From Methanobacterium sp. PtaB.Bin024 (lineage in GTDB: Archaea > Methanobacteriota > Methanobacteria > Methanobacteriales > Methanobacteriaceae): 6,461 bases of DNA. The DNA is taken from contig MVPY01000023.1 of the NCBI GenBank assembly GCA_002067065.1, forward strand, positions 1 through 6,461. Direction: 5' to 3'. Shown piece after piece: positions 1-5,673 of this stretch. Numbering within the stretch: position 1 is the stretch's first letter; each line of letters opens with the position of its first letter. Below the pieces are notes generated by a model. It worked only from the letters and a program-made list of their open reading frames with translations, had not been told where the DNA came from and did no database searches. A program made the position numbers and the translations under genes.

Positions 1-1
1 T

Positions 2-82
2 AAGGCTTTAGAATTAAAACCCGATTTCGAACCTGCTAAAGAATCAAAAAAGCTCCTTAAAGCCATCCATCGAATACCCTGA
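2..82 (+). CDS. C-terminal end of a TPR protein (5' partial)
   Basis: Reading from base 2, 26 codons run to a TGA at 80-82. The peptide KALELKPDFEPAKESKKLLK is the second helix of a tetratricopeptide repeat (the A.....L.P pattern) followed by a basic capping helix. It closely resembles the end of the complete TPR gene at 4004-4798 (KVLKLDPDAEKTKRSREKLL), so it is probably the tail of a paralogue whose body lies upstream of the window. TPRs are protein-binding scaffolds; no partner can be read from this fragment. It sits immediately before a truncated module copy, the same order seen at 1667-1981/1999 and 4004-4798/4799. The stop is in frame with the module remnant downstream. Confidence 0.75.
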   Translation, partial: KALELKPDFEPAKESKKLLKAIHRIP

Positions 83-281
83 AATTCACTGGCAATTCCC
101 AATGAGTATGGAGATGATCCTCTTAATCCTACTTCATTTATTTACAGAGACGCTGGTTACGAGGGTGTTAGAAGTTTTGCTATAGTCACTACCAAAGTCA
201 CAGACGAGATCTTACAGTACTGGCTGGACCAAGAAAATAAAAACTGATAGTAATGGGAATCTGCTTTATCCTGATGGGCCT
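83..281 (+). pseudogene. Degraded 5' remnant of constant module, copy 1
   Basis: Frame 2 from about 125 to 244 encodes NPTSFIYRDAGYEGVRSFAI and then a VTTKVTDEILQYWLDQ stretch that aligns residue for residue with positions 175-210 of the intact copy 2 protein. It stops at TGA 245-247. Removing one A from the run at 239-243 joins this frame to the M[K/R]AAYG gene at 282, giving QENKTDSNGNLLYPDGP, exactly the length of QKDRTNVNGTLLYPDGP in copy 2. Before base 125 homology fades: about 18 residues present in copies 2 and 3 (around YANGGYFHVDDH) are missing, and the remnant abuts the TPR stop at 80-82. I read this as a 5'-truncated, frameshifted start of copy 1. A one-base sequencing error in the A-run would remove the shift but not the truncation. 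Confidence 0.75.
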
Positions 282-809
282 ATGAGGGCTGCTTATGGAA
301 CTTTCCTCAGTTCTCTTTTAATGATCAAATCTCACGATATGGTGGCAGATCAAGCTGCTGTTCAGTACAATGTAACATGGAGTCGTACTACACCAATTGT
401 GGTTTCAGTGTTTGATGATGCTTACAGTAATGTTATGACTTTAGAATGTGATCATCGCTTTGGAATAGATGTAGTTGGTGATCCAGAAAATATTTTATCA
501 TTCCGTTATGCTTGCTCTGCAGCCATCAATCCCATTGAACACTGGGTTATGGAAACATTATTCCCTGGAGGGGATGGTACTTCTATTACGATTGGTCTGG
601 GTCGGGAACTTTTAAATGGGCAAATGCCTGGTATGTACATAAGTAATGGATATATCGTGGTGAAATCCTCAACAGATAAAATGTTTCTGATTTTTGATCC
701 TGAAACGGGTATCTTAAGGGATGTAATGATAGTTTACATGCCAATCTCTGGTGCTTATTGTTTCAGTGACCTGCAAACAGAATGGGCACATGAACTGGGA
801 GAAGATATA
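125..809 (+). repeat. Constant module, DNA repeat copy 1
   Basis: First of three diverged direct copies of the same coding module, about 685 bp from the NPTS codons to the ELGEDI codons. Near-identical DNA blocks are shared with copy 2, for example the block starting GAGGGTGTTAGAAGTTTTGC in both. Such blocks are candidate substrates for homologous exchange between copies. Homology stops abruptly at the 3' edge, where the variable tails begin. Confidence 0.8.
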
Positions 810-1325
810 CTTTTCAATATTAATTCTTGGTTATCTACAATTTCTGAAAATGTCCTTAATCCCGCTAATTGGATAATTAATGGAATAGGCCTTTCATATG
901 GTATTTATCTTACAGACGATAATGAACTGGTTTCATATTCCGATCTGACTATAGGAAGCTTCCACCGAAGTACTGAGGTTCGTATCAACTTAGTCAGCAT
1001 GTTAACTGCCGGGATATATGAATTAACTGCAGCAGGAATAGTAATTGGGTTTTTAGGCCCTAGTGAAGCGGTTCTTGCTGCTGTGGGAGTTAGTTCTGAA
1101 TTGATTATGGCTGCTCGATTAGCTACTGCGATAGGATATGTAACAGTTGGATTAGGAATTCTTAAAGACCAAATGACTGGAGATCTTAATCGATTGGTTG
1201 AAAAACCTTGGTATACATATAAAATCGATGGAAAAATAGTATACCAAGAAATCCTTATATATCCTCTTAGTCCCTTGGATATTTTGAAGCAGGATTATCT
1301 TCTTTATCGGTTTGTCTTCGGCTAG
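282..1325 (+). CDS. Constant module plus variable hydrophobic tail, copy 1
   Basis: A 347-residue open frame beginning MRAAYGTFLSSLLMIKSHDM. Residues 1-176 are the constant module shared with copies 2 and 3. Landmarks are HD at 18-19, the sequon and motif YNVTWSRTTP at 29-38, HR at 58-59, RYAC at 75-78, DPETGILRD at 139-147 and C160 with D163. By hand alignment the first 100 residues are about three quarters identical to copy 2. After ELGEDI (171-176) similarity ends and a unique tail follows, with a hydrophobic Ala/Gly-rich stretch at about 240-295 that could insert in a membrane. The ATG at 282 is simply the first ATG of this frame: it has no clear ribosome binding site and equals an internal Met (residue 227) of copy 2, so the true gene probably began upstream. 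There is no signal peptide. The function is not recognised. The layout suggests the tail is a toxin- or effector-like domain, which is inference. Confidence 0.75.
   Translation: MRAAYGTFLSSLLMIKSHDMVADQAAVQYNVTWSRTTPIVVSVFDDAYSNVMTLECDHRFGIDVVGDPENILSFRYACSAAINPIEHWVMETLFPGGDGTSITIGLGRELLNGQMPGMYISNGYIVVKSSTDKMFLIFDPETGILRDVMIVYMPISGAYCFSDLQTEWAHELGEDILFNINSWLSTISENVLNPANWIINGIGLSYGIYLTDDNELVSYSDLTIGSFHRSTEVRINLVSMLTAGIYELTAAGIVIGFLGPSEAVLAAVGVSSELIMAARLATAIGYVTVGLGILKDQMTGDLNRLVEKPWYTYKIDGKIVYQEILIYPLSPLDILKQDYLLYRFVFG
1207..1248. repeat. 10-bp perfect inverted repeat with 22-nt spacer
   Basis: CTTGGTATAC at 1207-1216 is the exact reverse complement of GTATACCAAG at 1239-1248, separated by 22 bases. 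It lies inside the copy 1 tail and encodes a plausible beta-hairpin around YTYKIDGKIVYQE, about 90 bases before the next gene. It could be an operator-like or hairpin element upstream of the membrane gene, but in AT-rich DNA of this length a chance 10-bp repeat is not improbable. Confidence 0.4.
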
Positions 1326-1333
1326 TATGGAAT

Positions 1334-1338
1334 GTGAT
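1334..1338 (+). promoter_or_regulatory. Ribosome binding site GTGAT for membrane gene
   Basis: GTGAT lies three bases before the ATG at 1342 and matches part of the archaeal consensus GGAGGTGAT, complementary to the 16S rRNA 3' end. It decides the start: the in-frame TTG at 1312 and ATG at 1327 have nothing comparable. The same GTGAT-N3-ATG arrangement precedes the small gene after copy 3 (6359-6369). Confidence 0.5.
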
Positions 1339-1341
1339 ATA

Positions 1342-1623
1342 ATGGTTGGAAATAGAGGAGTGGTGGCTATAATTTTTTATGCAATCATCGGAGTTCTTTT
1401 AATAATGAACACTTTGCAGTATCTTATAGAACCCTCATCATATGATATTCCACTTTTATTTCTTTATTTAATAGCACTTACAACTGGTTTATTCCTTATT
1501 AAATCTTGTTATAATAAAACGGTTTATAGTTTGGTTACAATTGGCGTTTTAGTAGTGATGTGGATCATAGTTCTGGTTCATCCTATTTCTTCAGATGTAG
1601 ATAAAACAATTATATTATGTTGA
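1342..1623 (+). CDS. Small membrane protein, probable N-terminal part of a split membrane-TPR gene
   Basis: From ATG 1342 the product is 93 residues with three strongly hydrophobic helices, around residues 7-24, 33-52 and 61-80, and it ends at TGA 1621-1623. The start is chosen for the GTGAT site three bases upstream; a TTG at 1312 would overlap copy 1 by 14 bases. The frame +1 to this one, open from 1601, reads on as QLYYVETGSITLIVILVLIF, a fourth transmembrane helix, then straight into the TPR segment at 1667-1981. Dropping one A from the run at 1603-1606 would give a continuous protein of about 212 residues with four membrane helices and a cytoplasmic TPR tail. It lies 16 bases after copy 1 and so is its likely partner gene. 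A multi-helix membrane protein next to a hydrophobic variable tail recalls immunity proteins to pore-forming toxins, but that is only an analogy. Confidence 0.65.
   Translation: MVGNRGVVAIIFYAIIGVLLIMNTLQYLIEPSSYDIPLLFLYLIALTTGLFLIKSCYNKTVYSLVTIGVLVVMWIIVLVHPISSDVDKTIILC
1601..1620 (+). other. Putative single-base frameshift joining membrane and TPR parts
   Basis: The upstream frame stays open to 1620 and the downstream frame is open from 1601, so the switch must fall in this 20-base overlap. The A-run at 1603-1606 is the simplest site: with one A fewer, D-K-T-I-I-L-C-stop becomes D-K-Q-L-Y-Y-V-E and leads into a transmembrane helix. It could be a true mutation or a homopolymer sequencing error. 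Confidence 0.55.
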
Positions 1624-1666
1624 AACAGGATCAATCACACTAATTGTCATTTTAGTACTTATATTC

Positions 1667-1981
1667 ATGCTCAAATCATTTAATAATATGGAAAAGAAAA
1701 TAGAAGCTTACGATAAAGTTCTGAAAATAAATCCCAACGACACTACAACATTAAATAACAAAGGTGTTCAATTAGTACGCCAAACAAAATATACCCAAGC
1801 AATAAAATCTTTCGATAAAGTACTGGGAATCGATCCGGAAGATGCAATAGCATTGCACAATAGAAATCTAGTAAAAGAAAAATTAGAAATTCATAAATTC
1901 TCAGATTACCTGAAAGAATACCCAAAATTAGAAATCAAAGCAAAAAACGGGGAAAAAATAATAAAAATTAAAAATAAGTAA
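1667..1981 (+). CDS. TPR segment, probable C-terminal part of the split membrane-TPR gene
   Basis: A 104-residue open frame. It holds the second helix of one TPR (KIEAYDKVLKINPND, about residues 11-25), one complete TPR (about 26-59, with LNNKG, Y.QAI.SFDKVL and IDPED) and the first helix of a third, then a lysine-rich tail. The first ATG (1667) lies inside a hydrophobic helix, and neither it nor the ATG at 1688 has a ribosome binding site. The frame is open back to 1601 and encodes that helix, so this is best read as the cytoplasmic half of the gene starting at 1342. Starting at 1667 would leave half a TPR without its first helix, which also argues against an independent gene. TPRs mediate protein contacts; the partner is unknown. 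The stop is followed 17 bases later by copy 2. Confidence 0.6.
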   Translation: MLKSFNNMEKKIEAYDKVLKINPNDTTTLNNKGVQLVRQTKYTQAIKSFDKVLGIDPEDAIALHNRNLVKEKLEIHKFSDYLKEYPKLEIKAKNGEKIIKIKNK

Positions 1982-1998
1982 AAATAATGTATTGATAA

Positions 1999-4017
1999 TT
2001 GAGTACGATTCATAAATCAACCAATTCTAACTTTGGAACATTCCAGAACGAAGTTAACCTGATTGTAAATGGTGTTGTGGTTTTAAACAGAACTATTTCA
2101 AACATAGATTATCTCAACAACAAGGATTTATTCTCACAGAAGGTCTGGTACAATGTAAACTTCTTAAACTGGTTATTTTCAGAGTCAACAACATCTAAGA
2201 TGGCCCTGCAAAGCATCATTAATCAAAATCCACAGTTACAGAATTTAACAGGTAGTGAATTGGAAACCGGTATTTTAAATATAATTAAGGAAAGGAATGG
2301 TTTTACAGATGATGAAATGTATGTGATTGCAAATTACAGGTACTTCACCGACGACATAGTAACTTACATTGAATATCCCGGTGATGCGGATAAAAAGATA
2401 ACATTTGAAGACCCGGATAGTAATGAGTTAATTAGCCTTAACTTCCCTGGCAATCCTATTTCCAGAGTTAGTACTATGATTTATGCAAATGGCGGATACT
2501 TCCATGTAGACGATCATGACAATCCTACTTCTTATCTTTATAAATATGCGGGTTATGAGGGTGTTAGAAGTTTTGCTATAGTCACAACCAAAGTCACAGA
2601 TGAAATCCTAAGGTACTGGCTGGATCAAAAGGACAGGACTAATGTAAATGGTACTCTTCTTTATCCTGATGGCCCTATGAAGGCGGCTTATGGAACGTTT
2701 TTGGAGGCGCTTTTAATGATTAAAGCTCATGATATGGTAGCAAACCAGGCAGCGGCCCAATATAATGTTACCTGGAGTCGTACTACTCCAATTGTAGTGT
2801 CTGTTTTTGATGATGCTTACCGTACGGTTTTAACCTTAGAGTGTAGCCATCGCTTTGGTATGGATGTAACTGGAGATGTAAATAACATCACAGCTTTCCG
2901 TTATGCTTGTTCGTCTGCTATTAACCCAATTGAACATATGGTTGGAGAATCATTATTCCCTGGAGGTAATAGTACTTCTATTACTATTGGATTGGGCCAA
3001 ATGATTTTAAACGGTGAAATGGTTGACATGTTTATGAGTAATGGTTATCTGGTGATGAAGTCAGGTGATAATAGTTTGTTTTTGGTTTTTGACCCTGAAA
3101 CGGGTATTTTAAGGGATATTATGCTTTCGAATTCCACGTTTTCTGGTAGTTCGTGTTATTCTGACCAGCAAGCAGAATGGGCCAGTGAACTGGGTGACGA
3201 TTTGCTTAGTAATCTTCCTAGTGTGAATTTGAATATATTTAATTCTATTAGTGATGCATCGCTTTATTTGAGCGGTATTATTTTAGGAACAGGTTTGGTA
3301 GTGGTTGAAGAGGGTGCAGTTGTTTTATCCAGATTTTTTTGGCCAATAACAGTAATTATGGCGCCTATAATGTTTCTTGAAGCTGTTAAACCTTATGCTT
3401 TAAGTGATGCTGAGAGTAATGGGTATTATAATACTGCGAATTGGCTTAGAAAGAATTTAAAAGATCAAATGTGGGATGTAGCACTTCAATTTATGGGTTT
3501 TGGTAATGGTCCAGGAAGTGGTGTATATGATGAATCAAATAATTATATTAAGAATAATCCCAATGCGCAGAGGAATCTGCAAGATATAAAGAACTTTAAA
3601 GAGTTTTATAATAATTTTTGGGGATCAGTAAATGGTGCTATTAATTTATTCTTGCCTGATAGAGAGCCAACACTTGAAGAAGTAGGAACAGCTTTCTTGA
3701 GTACAGTTACATTATATCTTGAAGATGATTTCCATTTTAAACAGTCTGTAGAATCTAAAAAGAGATTTGAGAAGAATATGAAAATATTGACTGATAATGG
3801 CGATGATGGTGATCCATTAAAGCAATATGAAAAATTAGGAATTGCATTAGGAGTAGCTTTATTGGCAAGTAATTATTCTCAAGCTATTCAAATTGTTATT
3901 ATGGGTGGACTTTGTGCTATAGGTGAATCTATTGCAGAAACACTGAAACAAAAAGAAAAAGCAGAAAATCTGACTAATAATACTAATAATACAGGTGGTT
4001 TAAATGGGACTCCTTAA
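1999..4017 (+). CDS. Constant module plus variable tail, copy 2 (longest, unbroken)
   Basis: A 672-residue protein, the only unbroken copy. Residues 1-130 are an Asn/Thr-rich region including LIVNGVVVLNRTISNIDYLN. Residues 133-226 (KITFEDP to YPDGP) match the broken remnants before copies 1 and 3. Residues 227-402 are the constant module: HD 244-245, YNVTWSRTTP 255-264, C304, DPETGILRD 365-373, C386 and D389. Residues 403-672 are a unique tail with hydrophobic stretches at about 422-462 and 612-645 and an Asn/Thr-rich end. The start is a TTG directly after an in-frame TAA, with no ribosome binding site and no signal peptide, so this copy too looks truncated at its 5' end. The many N-X-T sequons suggest an ancestor exported to the cell surface, adhesin-like. 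The next gene (TPR) overlaps by 14 bases, implying coupled translation. No catalytic family is recognised. Confidence 0.8.
   Translation: MSTIHKSTNSNFGTFQNEVNLIVNGVVVLNRTISNIDYLNNKDLFSQKVWYNVNFLNWLFSESTTSKMALQSIINQNPQLQNLTGSELETGILNIIKERNGFTDDEMYVIANYRYFTDDIVTYIEYPGDADKKITFEDPDSNELISLNFPGNPISRVSTMIYANGGYFHVDDHDNPTSYLYKYAGYEGVRSFAIVTTKVTDEILRYWLDQKDRTNVNGTLLYPDGPMKAAYGTFLEALLMIKAHDMVANQAAAQYNVTWSRTTPIVVSVFDDAYRTVLTLECSHRFGMDVTGDVNNITAFRYACSSAINPIEHMVGESLFPGGNSTSITIGLGQMILNGEMVDMFMSNGYLVMKSGDNSLFLVFDPETGILRDIMLSNSTFSGSSCYSDQQAEWASELGDDLLSNLPSVNLNIFNSISDASLYLSGIILGTGLVVVEEGAVVLSRFFWPITVIMAPIMFLEAVKPYALSDAESNGYYNTANWLRKNLKDQMWDVALQFMGFGNGPGSGVYDESNNYIKNNPNAQRNLQDIKNFKEFYNNFWGSVNGAINLFLPDREPTLEEVGTAFLSTVTLYLEDDFHFKQSVESKKRFEKNMKILTDNGDDGDPLKQYEKLGIALGVALLASNYSQAIQIVIMGGLCAIGESIAETLKQKEKAENLTNNTNNTGGLNGTP
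2521..3204 (+). repeat. Constant module, DNA repeat copy 2
   Basis: Second direct copy, measured from the NPTS codons to the ELGDDL codons, about 684 bp. Homology to copy 3 starts earlier, at the KITFEDP codons (2395). Homology to both other copies ends at the same point of the protein, just after ELGDDL. Confidence 0.8.
3993..3998 (+). promoter_or_regulatory. Ribosome binding site AGGTGG for TPR gene
   Basis: AGGTGG lies five bases before ATG 4004 and inside the 3' end of copy 2. It is a strong match to the GGAGGTGAT-type archaeal site and supports an overlapping, translationally coupled start for the TPR gene. Confidence 0.6.
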
Positions 4018-4798
4018 TTTTTTCAAAAGTAAAGATACTTTTAAATCAGATTTTGAAAAAGCTACACAACTTTATAATCAAGGTAAATATGAAGAGTCTT
4101 TGAATATTTATCATAATTTACTGGAACAGAAACCAGAGAGTACTGAAGTTTTATATAATATGAGTATTGTATTTCAAGAAATAAATAATTACGATGGATC
4201 CATTAATTGTTTGGAAAAATATTTGAAACTTAAACCTGAAGATGCAAGTGCATGGTATAATAAGGGGTGGCTTCTTGAAGAACAGGGTAAACTGGATAAT
4301 GCTCTTTTTTGTTTTAATAAATCTGTAGAATATGATCCAAAGAAAAGTAATGCATGGTATAATAAAGGAAATATTTTATTTGCTCTTAAGAAATGTGAAG
4401 AAGCTTTAACTGCTTTTGATAAAGTTTTGGAACTGGATCCTATGGATGATAAAGCATGGTATAACAAGGGAATTATTATTCATCATTTTGGTAAAATTGA
4501 TGAAGCCTTAAACTGTTTTGAAAAGGTTGTGAAACTAAATCCAAAAGATTCAGATGCTTTAAGCAATATTGGCGTTATTTTCGCTCGTAATGGCAAACAA
4601 GAAGAAGCAATAGTTTGCTTTGAAAAAGCATTGAGTATTGAATGTGACCTAGATATTTATCATAATAAAGGCCAAGCATTAATGGATTTAAAAAGATATG
4701 GTGAAGCTTTGGATTGTTTTAATAAAGTGTTAAAATTGGATCCAGATGCTGAAAAGACTAAAAGGTCAAGGGAAAAGTTATTGTCTAAAATGAGTTAA
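4004..4798 (+). CDS. Seven-repeat TPR protein
   Basis: 264 residues. After a short basic leader (MGLLNFFKSK) there are seven consecutive 34-residue tetratricopeptide repeats at about 15-47, 48-81, 82-115, 116-149, 150-183, 184-216 and 217-249, each with the expected small, Tyr, Gly and Ala positions (AWYNKG, EEALTAFDKVLELDP), then a basic capping helix. There is no signal peptide or membrane helix, so it is cytoplasmic and a protein-binding scaffold. The start has a good AGGTGG site and overlaps the end of copy 2 by 14 bases (ATG 4004, copy 2 stop 4015-4017), so both products are probably made from one mRNA. Position suggests it is the dedicated partner of the copy 2 tail, perhaps binding or neutralising it. 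A generic TPR protein in a run of TPR paralogues is equally possible. Confidence 0.88.
   Translation: MGLLNFFKSKDTFKSDFEKATQLYNQGKYEESLNIYHNLLEQKPESTEVLYNMSIVFQEINNYDGSINCLEKYLKLKPEDASAWYNKGWLLEEQGKLDNALFCFNKSVEYDPKKSNAWYNKGNILFALKKCEEALTAFDKVLELDPMDDKAWYNKGIIIHHFGKIDEALNCFEKVVKLNPKDSDALSNIGVIFARNGKQEEAIVCFEKALSIECDLDIYHNKGQALMDLKRYGEALDCFNKVLKLDPDAEKTKRSREKLLSKMS
4250..4469 (+). repeat. 102-bp periodic DNA repeats inside TPR gene
   Basis: The sequence GCATGGTATAA (coding AWYNKG with the next codons) begins at 4250, 4352 and 4454, exactly 102 bases or one 34-residue TPR apart. The near-identical wording at DNA level indicates fairly recent repeat duplication or homogenisation among repeats 3-5. 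Confidence 0.65.
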
Positions 4799-5109
4799 TA
4801 AATACAACATTTATCGGGAATATACAGTGAAAATCACATTTGAAGACCCAGAAACTCATACTTAATCGACCTTAATTTCCCTGGTAATCCTATTTACAGA
4901 ATTAGTACAATGATTTATGCCAATGGGGGATATTTCCATGTAGATGATCATGATAATCCTACTTCTTACGTTTATAAGGATGAGGGTTATGATGGTGTTC
5001 GTAGTTTTGCCATAGCCACCACTAAAGTTACAGATGAATTTTACGTTACTGGCTGGATCAGAAGGATAAGAAGGATGAAAATGGTGCTCCCCTTTATCAG
5101 GAAGGACCT
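4799..5109 (+). pseudogene. Degraded 5' remnant of constant module, copy 3
   Basis: Three frames in turn match copy 2. Frame 3 (about 4812-4862) gives EYTVKITFEDPETHT and stops at TAA 4863-4865. Frame 2 from 4862 gives LIDLNFPGNPIYRISTMIYA and then the YFHVDDHDNPTSY and VRSFAIATTKVTDE stretches, and loses the match at about 5037-5042. Frame 1 then gives LRYWLDQKDKKDENGAPLYQ and EGP into the gene at 5110. Two one-base deletions explain this: one near 4857-4862, and one at the A's of GATGAA (with another A it reads DEILRYWLDQ as in copy 2). Everything before residue ~124 of copy 2 is missing and the remnant abuts the TPR stop. The ATG at 4910 opens a 67-codon frame that is only the middle part of this remnant. 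Confidence 0.8.
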
Positions 5110-5673
5110 ATGAAGGCTGCTTATGGTACTTTCCTGGAGGCGCTTCTGGTTATCTATTGTCATGATATGGTGGCTGATGTTGCAGCATATAAATATAATG
5201 TTACCTGGAGTCGTACTACTCCTATTGTGGTTTCTGGAGTTGATGATGCAACATCAACTTATATTACGGGTGAGATGAGTCATCGTATGGGTATGGATGT
5301 AGTTGGTGATCCTGATAATGTGAGGGCTTTCCGTTATGCTTGTTCATCTGCTTTCTCGCCTATAGAATATTGGGTAGGGGCGGCTTTGTTTCCGGTTTAT
5401 GATGTTAATGGCACTCGTATATATGATAATAGTTCTTTTTTGGGTACTGTGACCATGGGTATGGGTTACTTGTTACTTAGTGGTAGTCCGGTGGAGATTT
5501 TTGAAAGTAATGGCTATATCTTTATACGGGTGGTGGGCGATAATAATAATATGCTTGTTATCGACCCTGAAACAGGCATTGTGCGTGATATTTGTGTTGG
5601 TGGGGGTGTTAGTGGTTCTTATTGTTATGGTGACCAGCAAACTGAATTGGGGCATGGTTTTGGCCAGAACTTA
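4830..5673 (+). repeat. Constant module, DNA repeat copy 3
   Basis: Third direct copy, homologous to copy 2 from the KITFEDP codons and to copy 1 from the NPTS codons (4955), ending at GFGQNL. It is slightly longer than the others because of an extra stretch around VNGTRIYDNSSFLG. DNA blocks such as GTTACCTGGAGTCGTACTAC are identical to copy 2. Confidence 0.8.

Noticed and set aside
239..243. Programmed frameshifting or phase variation at the A-runs (also 1603-1606)
   Set aside because: Runs are only four to five bases, shifts occur at different places in each copy, and no slippery heptamer with downstream structure is evident; mutation or sequencing error is simpler.
1743..1925. Open frame on the - strand, 60 codons
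   Set aside because: Lies wholly opposite the TPR segment, with no ribosome site; its hydrophobic residues are the antisense of a Lys/Ile-rich coding sequence.
4011..4025. T-rich stretch after the copy 2 stop as an archaeal terminator
   Set aside because: It lies inside the first codons of the overlapping TPR gene, so termination here would abolish that gene.
4189..4467. Open frame on the - strand, 92 codons with repeated LYHAL
   Set aside because: It is the antisense of the repeated AWYNKG codons of the TPR gene, so its periodicity is borrowed.
4910..5113. 67-codon + strand frame as an independent small gene
   Set aside because: Its sequence is the middle of the module's N-terminal part and it loses homology at the one-base deletion near 5037-5042; best treated as part of a remnant.
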